Assembly: GCA_963580275.1 (NCBI GenBank)
Contig: OY756942.1
Coordinates: 33,266,701-33,330,700, forward strand
Reading direction: 5' to 3'
Source: Crataegus laevigata
Taxonomy: Eukaryota; Streptophyta; Magnoliopsida; Rosales; Rosaceae
DNA length: 64,000 nucleotides
Shown here: positions 35,845-48,135 of the stretch, one piece after another
Layout of the letters: every line of letters starts with the position of its first letter
Position numbering within the stretch: the stretch's first letter is position 1
The notes under the pieces: generated by a model
Seen by the model: the letters and a program-made list of their open reading frames with translations, nothing else
What the model was told of the DNA's origin: nothing
Database searches by the model: none
Program-made: the position numbers and the translations under genes

Positions 35845-37781
35845 TCATCTGCCCCCACAACTAGGACAATAGTGGTCATCAATGTTCCCTAAAACGTCTC
35901 CACATCTGTAGCAGAAAGCAGTTCTGCACCTGTAATCAACGCAAATAAACAGAAATTCAAAGAGCATTCAAGAATTTACCGAACATAACAGGCTGAAATA
36001 GTGTTGAGTAATTTGTACATAACAGGTCAAATGTCGGCAAAGCGTCTATAAATATGCAGTAGTTTAAATTTTAGTTAATAGACTGGTCACATAAACGAAC
36101 AAAATTCAAGTTTAAATTTTGCACCTGAAAAAACTGGGAATTTCTGATATGAATTTAAGAAAGGATTGATGTCCTATCTCCTTCTTTTGAATGTAGTCAA
36201 ACAGTCACACTTCAAATGAAGCTGAGCTGAATCTGAGGGGAACAACTATGCCAGTTCTTGTCAATCTATCATCACAGTTATGTTCCTATGATCTCAAATC
36301 TAGTTTAATGTATCGAGGCATGGCAGCCGTATTTCTACGTACTCCCTCATCAGAACTCCAGATTGCTCCTCATTTCGCCGTCCAATTTGAAGAACAAAGC
36401 CAAAGGATTCTAAAGATAGGAAATTTAGCTCAAACTCATTTCCTATTTCAGATTATAGCCTTAATGGAAGTGCCAGAAAGCCAACAATTCCTCCAACTAG
36501 GGATTTTCGTTATTGTATCGTAAAGGTACCTCAAGGGTAGATGGTTTCCAATCATGCAACTTTCGGGGAGTCAGCAATTGCTGTTTTTAGAGGTTGAAAG
36601 AGAGATCGAAGTGAGGAATCTATTTTGTATTGTTGATGCTTATTATATAAAATTTTGCGCAAATGGTGTATGACAAAGCAATCCGATTCCAAGTGATTCA
36701 ATTGTATCAGCAATAATCAATATCAGGAGATTTACACAACAAACAATGAAATTTTTATAGCACATGAATAATCAAGTAGTAATTTCAAGAAACAATTGAA
36801 GAAACATAGCGGATAAAAAACTGACCTGCACATCATGAACATGCAACCCATCGATTTTTCCACATAGAACCTACATTTGGGGCACCTTCTCCATTGTTGC
36901 TTCTGCGCAAGGTTCTTCAACATGATATCCTCCTTTTCCCTCTCATCCTTATTCAACTTTAGAAACTCCTCGCATTCGATCCCTTCGTGCCAAGGAGCCT
37001 TGCACTGAGCACAGAACATTCTCCAACAATTTGGACACGCTGATTGCCTCACAACCTCTTTCCCATCATCAATCAACATTGCAGAGCAATCTTTATAGGG
37101 GCAGTAGAATTTCTCTGACCCAAGAATCAAAGCCTCACACAATGCACTTCCCCACAGGTTAAACACCTCCGGAGGCAGAATCGGCCGGCAATACTCCGGC
37201 TCCAGCAACCCTATACAATCAGGAACAGGGCACCTAATGCTGGTTATGTTCTCTTCAAGCTTGGAGGCCACGTACTTAACCATACACTCAGTACAATAAC
37301 CATGGCTGCATTTTTCGATCTGAAACGACTCGATTCCCGACTTGGGTTCGACGCAGATTTCACAAACGAAATCCGGGTCATTTTTGGAATTTGAAGATTG
37401 CCCTGCTTCGGTCACGGAAAAATCCGAAAAGGGCTTTTTTCTTCTCTTTCCGAAGGGAGTTTTCGAGGGTTTAACCCTAAGAATTCTGAGCTCGTCGTCA
37501 CCGTCGTAGAAGTCTAGGGTTTCTTCAGAAAGGTCGATAACGTTATCGGCTTCGGCAGGAGTAGGCATCGATTTGAGCAGAGAAGCCGTGATCGATCGGA
37601 GGTCTAGGTCGTCGTCGTCGTCGTCGTCGTCGACGTTGATGGGGTTGGTTGAAGGATTCCGCGAAGTGGGTGTGAAGCGGAAGGTGTCGTCTTCAATGTC
37701 GATAAAGTCGATGCGAGAGTGAGAGTGAGACGACAGTGGGTTCTCCATCTTAGCTTTCATTCTTCTTCTCATGGCTGCCAC
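35845..37781 (-). CDS. RBR-type E3 ubiquitin ligase (RING1-IBR-RING2), copy 1
   Basis: RBR ligases take ubiquitin from E2 onto a RING2 cysteine and pass it to substrate. Two exons: 37781-36826 and 35929-35845, together 1041 nt, 346 aa; the intron (36825-35930) interrupts an Arg codon. The N-terminus is acidic with a run of eight Asp (GTC/GAC trinucleotide repeat near 37610-37635). RING1 is CEICVEPKSG..CSHGYCTEC..CPVPDC. IBR is FYCPYKDCSAML..CPNC..FCAQCKAPWHEGIEC. RING2 is RRCPKCRFYVEKSMGCMFMM followed across the intron by CRCRTAFCYRCG and HYCPSCGG. The catalytic Cys of the GC motif is present. It is a short RBR resembling plant RSL1-like proteins. The three other RBR loci at 54-61 kb are relatives. 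The first ATG was taken; ATGs three and seven codons in are also possible. Confidence 0.9.
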
Positions 37782-37879
37782 TGAAATAGATTGTGAGGCT
37801 TTTGGATGCTCTCTGTCTCAGGAAAAGGATCCCTCTGATCCATTACGTAGGAATCCCAGTGATCCCACATCTCGGTCGG

Positions 37880-38230
37880 CCCTATATGTGGTGTATCGTT
37901 CAATCAGTTTTCGTTAATTATTATTTATGTTTAATTTAAAATAATAAAATTAAATAATTTATGATCGCACGATACATGATAAACGGATGAAATATGAGAA
38001 TCTTATGATTCCCAAGTAATGGATCCGGAGGAGATTCTTTTCCTCTCTCTCTCCCTTATATCTCGTGTATCGTGCAATCAGTTTTCGTTAAGTATTATTT
38101 ATGTTTAATTTAAAATAATAAAATTAAATAATTTATGATCGCACGATACATGATAAACAGATGAAATATAAGAATCTTATGATTCCCAAGTAATGGATCC
38201 GGAGGAGATTCTTCTCTCCCCTCTCTCTCT
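37880..38230. repeat. Tandem duplication, two units of about 174 bp
   Basis: The segment from GTGTATCGTTCAATCAG to AATGGATCCGGAGGAGATTC (from 37891) recurs from 38065 with only a few substitutions. Offset is 174 bp. Each unit ends in a CT-rich run. Confidence 0.8.
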
Positions 38231-38413
38231 CTCTCTCTCTCTCTCTCCAATTTCACTTTCCTCCTCTTCCTTAGTGTGCAAGCTACGGAAAATATTTGGA
38301 AATACGTTTGATATAAATATTTGGACTACTATTATATTTCACCCCTTGAAAATGAGATCATTTACATTTTAAAATATTAAACTTGGATTAGTTTATGTAT
38401 TTGGTTGGATTAA

Positions 38414-38692
38414 GGGGTGTATTCAATTAAGAATTTGAGAGACTTTAATAGATTTATAAATCTATAAATTTTTATGGAGTTTAATTGATTTGTTGAGATT
38501 CTATATAAAATTTTGATTCGATTCCCTCAAAATCTCATGGGGAGATGTGAGATTTGTAGATGCTTAAAATACACTACGAAATCTATCTAATTCTCTCTAA
38601 TTCCTCAACTTTCTCAAATTATTTAAAATTAATTTCTAATTTAATATACTTGGAATGTTATAAACTATCTTAAAATTCTAATTGAATACACC
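38414..38692. mobile_element. MITE with GGTGTATTCAATTA termini
   Basis: 279 bp with inverted termini GGGGTGTATTCAATTA and TAATTGAATACACC, flanked on both sides by TTAA. It is AT-rich and non-coding. The TTA/TAA-type flank suggests a PIF/Harbinger MITE (inference). A related, more diverged copy lies at about 61827-62195. Confidence 0.65.
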
Positions 38693-39423
38693 TTAAATTT
38701 CAGAAAATTACTTAAAATTTTGATTGAATACCCCTATATTCATTAAAAGAATTAAAATATCTCAAAATCTCAATTGATTGTTTGATCCATCATTGTAATG
38801 GGTCAACGTAAAAGGTGCAAAATGTAGTTAGTTCATTATATTTCTTCTTTCTTTTAAGAGGAAATTAATGCTCTTACACGACGATTCGATACAATTACTT
38901 GCTCAAATTGAAATCATATTCACCACTTGCATTCGAGTGTTAATTTCATCAATTGGATCTATTCATTTAAACTACGGAGATTAATTGAATCTATTCATTT
39001 AAACTACGATGGGAGGGGTTTAACTTGAGTTAAAAGAGAGAGGCTATATCTAACACGACAATCAAATACTTGAGAAGTTGCAATTTTTTTTTTGTCAAAC
39101 AATACCTTTTATTAGATTAGAATTTGGATGTTAGATAGAATAACCGTCGACTGAGTTTGAACCCACTCCGTCATGAAATGGCTTAACACATTTCTATCAC
39201 TGTAGTAAAAGATCATGTGCTGCGAAGTTGCAATTGAAACTATCTAACTGGAGCTTTTCGTATTTATTTTACGCATAATTAATTAGATTATTATCCTTAA
39301 AAAATGTCTTATTAAATTCGGGTATAAGATTGAATATTGACTTGAGTCCTTTGAATTAAATATTCTTTTCCTGTTTTAGCTGATAATAATTAACTTTTAT
39401 TTCATTTCGATAAAGTGATTTTC

Positions 39424-41035
39424 TGACACACCCCGACCCAAAAATCAAGGCGTGCTGGCTGTCTCGTGCGAGTGACGTAGCTAAGTGCGCCATGCGGAAG
39501 TGCTAGAGTGAAATAAGTGAGAAAACGAAAAACAACCCGAATAATTTACAATAAAAGATAAGTGAGAGTGATAAAGATAGAAGCATAAAGCACAACGTCA
39601 AGATAAAAAAATCATAGGTGCAGTCCAAAATAAACAAGTACTGAAAAACGATAACCAGAGAAATCCTACATGGATGGTGCTATGTCAGAACTGCCTTGAT
39701 GCCTCGTTCGCCACCAACGTCACTGCAACTTAAAACCTGGAAGAGCGCAAAACAGAAAACGTGAATGGGCAAAAACAAAGCTTTTCCAAAACCTTTCAAT
39801 ATCAAAGTAGTAACCCCTCTCCGTAAAACATGTATACTTTCCCATAAAATATCATACGTACTCATATGTCAAATCATGCTGGAAAACGATAAATGTCAAA
39901 TATGCCATGTCAGAATACGCCATGTCAAAATACCCAATCAACTAGTATAATCATCAAGCAGGTGAGATAAATCAAATCATAATATGCCGGGAATATTAAT
40001 ACGTTAGCCGGAGTCACCTAACGTGACCTGTACGGCTGAATCTATAGCTCGTCAACCAAATCCTGCACATGAGTCGGAACCACCTATAGTGGTCTGTACG
40101 ACACGCTGGGTGTATAATCTTATGCTCAGTGCTACTATCAAGTGAAGGTTGTGCGATGTATCGCAAGTCACCTACGAGTCGGAACCACCTATAGTGGTCT
40201 ATACGACAGGCTGACACATTCCTTGGATCCAAGGTGAGCGTACAGTGCAGGAGGTGAACGATCACGTGAAGGTTAGGCTCTACTCTGGCGGAGCACAAAC
40301 ACCAGGGTGCAGGAATATGAGCTATATCTTAATCTCATCATCAACACAACTATCGCTAACAATATACTCACCTGACTTACATGAGCGTCCATGGCGCCAA
40401 TCCATAACCAACATAATTCATAATAACAATAAGGATATTTGACATGGCATTTTAATTATAAAACCATTTAAAAGAAACGTAATTTCTGGGAAAAATGCCA
40501 ATCATATATATATATAGATACTGAAAACAAAAGCCTAATCACTGATACAAAGAAGGATCGTAACCCCCAAGCCTCGCGTGGCTGCGCTCGTCCTCTGGAT
40601 AGGCTTCACCTCTTTAAAGCCCAAAACACGACGGAAACTCGCCGGAGAAAAACCAAGGAATTCGGCCAAAACTCGAACTCACGATCCCGACTTCCAAAAA
40701 CAACCACGCTTGCTCTCCGAGCTTCGTGAGAACGTTCTAAGACTCCCTGTGATCTTAGAATCTCTTTAAACCCCCTAGTTTACGAGCACATGAACAGTAC
40801 ATTAATGGTGCTCTCAAGTTCACAGGGTTCTAGGTGGTTTCGAGTCAAACCAAAGGTACCAATGAGTTCACAAAGTTGCAAGGAGCATGAAGGGGGTACT
40901 GGTAACCTCGATCCGTGACTAGATCATGAGATGTGGTGATATCCGTATAAGAATAAGGAAAATGGGTAGAAAATTCGAGAGAAAGAGAGAGAAGGTTGAC
41001 GGAAATGGGAAGAAGGAGTGTGCACGTGTGCATGT

Positions 41036-41103
<68 letters not shown>

Positions 41104-41259
41104 AATCGAATCTAAAACAAGCCCAAATTCTCATTGGGTCCAATAATGTGGGATACAACCCCATTGGCCCAACGTAACTTACACCCATAACCACAAACAC
41201 ATGAGGGTAAAAGTGTCATTTCACATTATCAATGAATTAATCCGGAACGGGCTGTCACA
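39424..41259 (-). mobile_element. Solo LTR of a gypsy family, minus orientation
   Basis: It runs from TGACACACCCCGACCC to CGGAACGGGCTGTCACA, flanked by a perfect TTTTC duplication (39419-39423, 41260-41264). No internal domain remains. It shares with the chromovirus LTR at 21055 the GTACAG/TCGGAACCACCTA repeats (reverse strand, about 40010-40215), so it is a related but older family. 1836 bp. Confidence 0.88.
41036..41100. repeat. (GT)n microsatellite
   Basis: About 65 bp of uninterrupted GT inside the solo LTR. Confidence 0.9.
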
Positions 41260-41691
41260 TTTTCAATTTATAGCCTAATTGTTGCTTAATAAATTTTAAA
41301 CTTTCTTATAATCTGAGTTTTGGCTTATGTTTTCTATATGTATGTACCTCTACGTATGGACCTAAATTATGGTACTTACATGTGTAGACCTTCAATATAG
41401 TACCTACATGTGTGAACCGATACGTTTGTCTTTTGTACATATGTGCCTATATTTTACTTATAAGTTGTTGTATGGTGATTTTCATCTTCTTCTCATTCTT
41501 AGAGATCATCCACTAACATGTCAATGGTAAGTGATTATTTTGTGTGTTTATGAAATGTTTCTACGTTTATTATAATATATTTTTCTACACCAATGATGAT
41601 TGCTTATGGTAACAATTTGAATTTAAATGTTAATTGGTAAAGCTAATTATGGACGTGTTTAAATTTATTATGACAACATTTGTAAATAAGG

Positions 41692-41976
41692 GGTAACATC
41701 CCACATCGCCCAGGGGAGTGATCCTTAAATGTATATTCTCATCCCTACCTAGCACGAGGTCTTTTGGGAGCTCACTGGCTTTGAGTTTCGTAGGAACTCC
41801 GAAGTTAAGCGAGAAGGGGGTTAGAGCACTCCCATGATGGGTGACCCACTGGGAAGTTGCTCGTGAGTTCCCAGAAACAAAACCGTGAGGGCGTGGTTGG
41901 GACCCAAAGCGGACATATCGTGCTACGGTGGTGGAGCGGGCCCGGAAAGTGGTCCGCCCCGGGCCGGGATGTGACA
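41692..41976 (+). mobile_element. Cassandra TRIM solo LTR carrying 5S-rRNA-like sequence
   Basis: 285 bp from (G)GTAACATCCCACATCG to GGGCCGGGATGTGACA, flanked by a perfect TAAGG duplication (41687-41691, 41977-41981). The middle contains 5S rRNA promoter sequence: GAACTCCGAAGTTAAGCG (41794-41811, box A) and GATGGGTGACCCACTGGGAA (41836-, box C region). This combination is diagnostic of Cassandra LTRs. The first base is G where T is expected. Confidence 0.9.
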
Positions 41977-42766
41977 TAAGGAAACTGGCGAAGCTAATTA
42001 ATATGATGTGCAATTAAGAATTAAAATAGGGATTTAAATTAAGCAGGGGTATTTTAATATAACACAAATTGTAGGGTATTTTAATATAACACAAATTGTA
42101 TGTGTTTTGGAATGTTCATAAACTATAACACAATTGTATGAGTATTGGAATCATAATGTTTTTTTTAACAAACGATATTATCTACATTAAGAGGTCAAAA
42201 GGTCTTAAGCATGGGCTTTTTCAAGCGAAGATGTTTGGCTTTAAAACTTTGATTAATTTTTTGCTCAAAAAAAAAACTTTGATTGTTTTGCAAGCGGTTG
42301 ATTTGTCTTGGTGGTTAGGGTTTTTCTTTTCAATTTAATGTGCTTTGAGTCTAAACACTCTTTCGTCCCATCTTATGATGGAATATTGTTTGTAATTAAG
42401 AAAATCCTAATGATTTGAAGGAGGATCTCATGTTTTACTCAAGCTTTTGTAGGATAAAAAAACCCTCATTGGAAATTTTTGACACTTCTATCAGATACTG
42501 AGAGGATTATGTCAAATTTACAAATTGTTCAACCTCAACATGGGTTTTGAGAAGCAAATTTGGTGGCAAATTAGCAGGTTCAGCCTTGAGAATTTTGGGC
42601 CCTAGCTAGTCTTCGAAGCGGAGCCCTAGAGTTCTTTGATCACCAACCATTTGTACTTTGATATGTATAAAAAAGAATTTTCTAAATATATGAATAGATT
42701 TTGACAAAAAAAAACATGAAAAGATCTATTTCTAGATCAAATATCATTAAAATCAATATAAAAAAA
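41977..42766. other. Short AT-rich spacer
   Basis: No gene. It holds a small tandem duplication of GGTATTTTAATATAACACAAATTG (two units near 42047-42098) and a few degenerate repeat remnants. Confidence 0.5.
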
Positions 42767-44318
42767 AGAAATGTGACGACCCGTCCCTAAATTTTCCAAA
42801 AAATTATCCCCGATTGTGTAATTTGACTATTTTTCCCTTTTGAGAAAAATGTATTCTGACGTAGGTGCACTTATTTGGCTTTAAATTGTTTTTCTCACAA
42901 TTATAATTATTTTATACTTGTCGTTACGAGTGCACGTTAAATTCTACAGTGTAGAATCACTATTTTGGATAGATTTTATGAGATTTCATCGTATGAATTT
43001 TATCCTTTGTTTTTCTTTAAAACCATATCTGCGTGCCTTCATTTTCACACCAACCTATTACATTCCCTCCCCATTTTCTAGCACCAATAAGAACTGTCCT
43101 ACCCCATTATTTTTTTCTGCCAATCAGACATCACCATCATCATTCTCTATCTTCTTTCTTCCTTCTCAAACCCGTACCCCTTTCTTCTTTGCAACGAAGA
43201 GGATCACCATCATCCATTCACAGAACGAACCTGAAAACCATATATTTGGACTCCCTTCAACACCACTAACACAACCATACCCACTGATCCTCGAATGGAC
43301 GAGTTTTGACTCACCAACTCGGAAAGTTTGACTCGGTATTTTGGCGTTCGACGTGATCTCGGCCGAGTTACGAGGTTTTGAAGGTAGGAGAAGCTTCCTT
43401 ACAACTCCCTAAGGTCCCTAGACTAGTTTTGGTGAGACGTTGACGTGAAATAACCTAAGTTTGAGAAGTAAACTTTTGGCCGAGACTTTCAAGGCTTTTT
43501 CAAGCCATTTCTCATCCACTTTTGGACTTTTGGAATGTACAATCTTGTTCTACTCTTCATAAGCTTCATTTCCATATAAAGAAATGAAAAAGATATGAAT
43601 GTTTGAAATTTTACCTAGAAATCGATGAAAATTTCAAGATTCCGGTGAGTTCAAACGGCGGCAGATGGCGCACGGCGGTGGCGACCGATAAAGACCCCGG
43701 AGAAGATAACAGAATATTATGTCAAAGTTGACGGAATATTCTAACGACCGTTAAACTCTATTAATTATTTAACAAAATATTCCGTCAAACTGACGGAATA
43801 TACCTGGCGGACGTCAGGGTTTGGCCTGCGCGTGGTGGCGCATATGGCTGTGCCTTAGTCGGTGAGTGGCAGCGCGTCCGGTCTCCGATTTAGTTTCTGA
43901 AAATTTCTGTAGGTCCGTGACGTCGAGTAGATCATTTTCATATATTTAAACCCTAGGTTTGAGCAAACTATGAAGGTTTTATTTAAGTTTCCGCATATGT
44001 GTTATTAACCTAATTAAATTAGTAATTTCACATATAGGGGAGACTTATCTCGAGGACGTATGAGGTCAAGCAAGGGTGGAGGGCTACGATCCTTCGACAT
44101 ACCAGTGAGTGGGCATTTTGTTTTCGTATATTACGTATATACTTTATAGTTTCCATAAGTGTTTTTAAATGGTTTGATGCATTTTATGCCATACCTTATA
44201 TATTTTAAAATACTATGATATGGTTGAGTTTTATATTGTCCATATGCATATTACCTGCATATAATTGTTGTGAATGTTTTGAAATGCTAAGGTGAACGCG
44301 GGACGCGCAGGTAAGTCC

Positions 44319-44582
44319 AAATAAGATTATGTTGTGGATTTGAAATGATTGAATCACTGTGGCATGCTTTTGCATATAGATTGCTCATCATTGCTACACC
44401 CTAGGTCAGTGTTCAGTCTCGGGCCAGGCTAGTCCTTCACGTGTATGTTCAAATAATATTATGTTGTGGATTTGAAATGATTGAATCAATGTGGCATGCT
44501 TTTGAATATAGATTGCTCATCATTGCTACACCCTAGGTCAGTGTTCAGTCTCGAGCCAGGCTAGTTCTCCACATGTATGTTC
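44319..44582. repeat. 132-bp tandem duplication inside the outer solo LTR
   Basis: Two adjacent 132-bp units (44319-44450 and 44451-44582), each starting AAATAA and ending TGTATGTTC, with only a handful of substitutions. Confidence 0.85.
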
Positions 44583-44923
44583 ACCTCCCAGCACCACACG
44601 CTCGCCTTAGATCCAAGTAGGTGCTAGTCCTATCGTACAAGTCACATTAAGTGACTCCGACTTGTAGGTGACCCAGACTTAGCGCTAGTCTTTACGTGAT
44701 TGTAGCACTAAAACTATTATTATACACCTAGTCATGTCGTACATGTCACATTAGGTGACTTCGACTCGTGTGTTAGCATATGACTAATGAGCGATAGGTG
44801 TAGTCGTATAGGTCACATTAGGTGACTCCGACTGACATATTAGCATGAATACATCACATGATCATATACATATTGTTGTTGAGCTTTTCTGCTGTGATAT
44901 ACTTCTGGACTTACATTTGGCAT

Positions 44924-46648
44924 TGTAACGACCCATAACTCTTATTTGGAAGCTAAATCCAGTGATAGGCCAAAATAAAGTCATGGTTAATCTCTATGCT
45001 ATTAACCATAACAAATTCCTTTCGTTAAAGAAATCCAACAGAATATTAACTAGGGGTTATTTTTATGGCTGCATCTAACCGTCTCGTTAGACTACCTACG
45101 TACCCTGCGAAGGGATCAAGCCATTCGTAGTTCGTCATTATGCTCCTAGAACAAGATATCTCCATAAAATCTGCAGAAACAGCACTATTGAACCAAGTTT
45201 AGGCTCCCCTTGGAGCATTCAAAACTAAACCAAATTGTATAATATTATATGGGTTTTGAAGCTTGTTTTCTGTACTTTAAAGGCATGTAAAGTTGGTAGA
45301 AATCAGAGCTCTAATTTGAAAGTTATGCCAAAAAGAAAATGGAGTACTGAAATTGGAAATCCAGTTTTCTGCTACTGTCTGGCAGCCTTGTGACTCAACT
45401 TTGGACATAATTTTGATCCATCAAAATTCAACAGAATTTAGTGATATCATATGGGTTTTGATCACAGACATGTCTAATTTCAAAACACACAATATTAGAT
45501 CAAAGGGAACTCACAAGGACATAGAAATCAAGAGTCAAAGTAGGCTACTTGAAACATAGTTTCTCTCTGCAAAATGAACAAGTTTCCTGCAATATTTAAA
45601 CCTATACTCCTTTAATCCAATTTAAAATTCCAGGGTAATCCCAAACTATCCAGGAATCATATTTAACTTCTATTTCTATGTGTTAGCTTACCCATATCAT
45701 GCTTAATTCTTCCTCTTTTAGCCAAAGTCTACAAACAATTCAATAAAATTTAAAGTATGTACCATTTCTTGTTCTTGTCCTGCCCTCCAAAATCGTTCAT
45801 CAATCTACCACTTAGCTACTGAGCTCTTAAATCATTGCTACCACCACAACTCCTCAACAAGAACACTAGAAATTCAAGTTAAACACATAAATCTCAAACT
45901 TGTTGGAAAATGGAACTTGAAATTCGGAAGATCCACTTACATATCCTGGAAGAGCATGAAGAGAGGAGTATTTTCTCTCTTGGGTCGAAACCTATCTCCG
46001 GCGAGGTTAGCCGAAATCGGCGGACAAACTACAAAAACCGTCAAAGCTTCTAGGCTTCAACATATGAGCACGCTTGGTTCCAGCATATGGGTTTGGTATC
46101 AAATTGAAGAGGGCTTCGCTACGAATACTTAGGCTTCGACCGTGCGTAATTTCGTTGTCGTACGAGAAAGTTATGATTCCCTGAAAATTTTGGAGTGAAG
46201 GAGAATTAAAGGGGTGAAGAACCCAGCAGCCCCCACCCCCTGCTGGTTTCTCACGCAGGAAAGGAGAAAAAAAATAAGTCCTTGGCTTCCAGTAAGTTCC
46301 ATCTAAATTAACTAAAATGTCCTTTTATTTAGAAAATTCGTAACTTACTCATCCTAACTCCAACTCACATTCCGTTTGCGCTCACGCATCCGTATCGAAA
46401 CTTATTATTCGAATATGTAAAGAAATCTGGAAAATCATGAAAGGGTCAAATTCATCCGCGAGGAAATCCGTTTAATACAAGAGGACAACTTCGTCATTTT
46501 CCACTTAACGAAAAATTATACGACATAAATAATAATGGAATCTGGAAGCGGGATTTCACATTTTCCCCATTCAATTTCATAACCATAAATCTATTTATTC
46601 TCAATTTACTCCACATATACATATATTTTAAATTTTTAGGGTATTACA
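44924..46648. mobile_element. Inner solo LTR nested in the outer one
   Basis: 1725 bp from TGTAACGACCC to GGGTATTACA, flanked by a perfect GGCAT duplication (44919-44923, 46649-46653). No internal domain, PBS or coding region. It belongs to a family different from the host LTR. The termini alone do not settle orientation. Confidence 0.85.
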
Positions 46649-47558
46649 GGCATGCATTGTATTTTCGTACTTATATGTAGTATGATATTTTTGGAAACTA
46701 TACATGTTTTACAGCAAGGGGTTAGTATGTTCTAAAAGATAAATGGTTTTATAAATCTTTATTTTGTGCCCAACCACCCTTCTGTTTTTCGCCCCTCCAG
46801 GTCCTAGATAGCTGTCTTATTCTGTGGCACTCGAGGATCACCCGACGGTTCTGATATATTTCCACTCTAATGTAGGAACTATTTTTCAGTTGTGTATTAA
46901 GTACATTTACTAGATCGACTGCACTATTTATTATCTATGTTCTGACATTGTAACTTATGAGTTTTACCACTTCCGCACTCTTTCTAGTAGTTTAATTTAA
47001 GTTCTAATTCGGTTTTAATTTATCCACATTCTTTCATCACCTGCACTTTGGTTACGTCACCTTTTGGTGACGGCCAACACTTCTCGTCTCCGGGCGGGGT
47101 GTGTCAAGAAAAATATACAAACATTATTTAAATATTATACGTCTCACTTTGTTAGACGCAAAAAGTTTACATAATCTAATTTTCAACCAATTCTTTTTCA
47201 ATTGATTAAATAGCTAACTCATTCAGTCTTTCTTGTGACATAGTTGATCGAAAATAAGATCTGATTAACTTTAATTTTGAATTTTTTTTTCGTGCTGATG
47301 CAACTATAACTAATATCTGTAAACTATTTGTGTGAAATATTACTTTTATTTTTAAAATTGAAGGAGATAGGAAGAGAGTGAGAGAGGACATGGGAGTGGG
47401 GAGAGAGGGAGAAAGGTTTTTATTTTTTTATTTTTATTTTTTTTTAAATTAGACAAGATACAATCACCTGTATGTGAGGTTTAAGAAAAAAACAGCAAAT
47501 TTTGTTTTATGAAATTACGTTACTGTTCTTGACTTTTTTGTTGTGATAGAATACAAAA

Positions 47559-47720
47559 ATGTTTTTTCATTCTCTTTTAATTGATAAATACGATCTCATC
47601 AATGTCGGAATGGGAATCCTTGACGGCCTGCCTATTCCGGCTACCCTCAAGGCCCGTCCTGCAGATTATATTGCGATTGCCGGGCATCATCGTCAAACTA
47701 ATATGTATAGTTGGTTTTGA
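47559..47720 (+). other. Unidentified 53-codon frame, possible gene fragment
   Basis: ATG at 47559 to TGA at 47718-47720. The middle (DKYDLINVGMGILDGLPIPA, then ARPADYIAIAGHH) has GC content and residue composition unlike the surrounding AT-rich spacer. This suggests a captured or decayed exon. I do not recognise the family. It may be chance. Confidence 0.25.
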
Positions 47721-47999
47721 AATTAGCCACTTTTGTTGCTTTAAGGCTTGTTATTATATAGCGTTTTTAAGAATTCTTTTTGTTTTTTTTTTCAGGTGGT
47801 TATAGTGGTTTCATTATTATTTTAAGATTATACAAACATTAAAAAAAAGGACATTATGAATAAAATTCAAGATGTCATCTTCCCATAATTACTTTAACAT
47901 GATATTTAAGGCCAACTTGATCCAAAAGACTACTACTTAATAGATAAGATCAACGATTACAAAAAAAAAAAATTGATAAGATCAACTTGACTAAATTGC

Positions 48000-48135
48000 C
48001 ACTTAGTACTACGGTTTAGTGTATTTCTCTTCATTTGTAACTGAGAAGTCTTAAGTTTGATTCTTGTCAAAGGCGAAATTAAACAACATTATTGCTAACT
48101 CATTGTGAGGCTTAGCCACTCTCGAAGCCAGAAAA
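48000..48135 (+). repeat. SINE-like element (tRNA-derived)
   Basis: Box-A-like CTTAGTACTACGG, then box-B-like TTAAGTTTGATTCTTG, then the body CATTGTGAGGCTTAGCC shared with the copy at 6575-6702. The 3' tail is missing or eroded. Confidence 0.5.

Larger units (their letters stand above)
37782..39423. other. RBR copy 1 upstream region and spacer
   Basis: 5' flank of the RBR gene, then AT-rich DNA. It contains a tandem 174-bp duplication, a CT-rich microsatellite (38218-38246) and a MITE (38414-38692). No gene. Confidence 0.5.
42772..47106 (+). mobile_element. Gypsy-type solo LTR (outer), interrupted by a second solo LTR
   Basis: It starts TGTGACGACCCGTCCC and ends GGGCGGGGTGTGTCA, flanked by a perfect AGAAA duplication (42767-42771, 47107-47111). 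Like the chromovirus LTR it has ACCAGTGAGTGGGCATTT, CGTACAGGTCACATTAGGTG repeats, GCCCCTCCAGGTCCTAG and a TGACGGCCA string before the end. Removing the inner insertion gives about 2.6 kb, again a long-LTR chromovirus-like family. Confidence 0.87.

Noticed and set aside
36248..36523. 91-codon plus-strand ORF
   Set aside because: Antisense within the single intron of RBR copy 1; no domain or supporting context.
41790..41865. Possible 5S rRNA gene
   Set aside because: Only promoter-region boxes match. The sequence sits inside a Cassandra LTR with terminal TG..CA-like ends and a target-site duplication, so it is not a functional 5S gene.
42918..43331. 137-codon plus-strand ORF
   Set aside because: Located inside the outer solo LTR, low-complexity, no recognisable domain.
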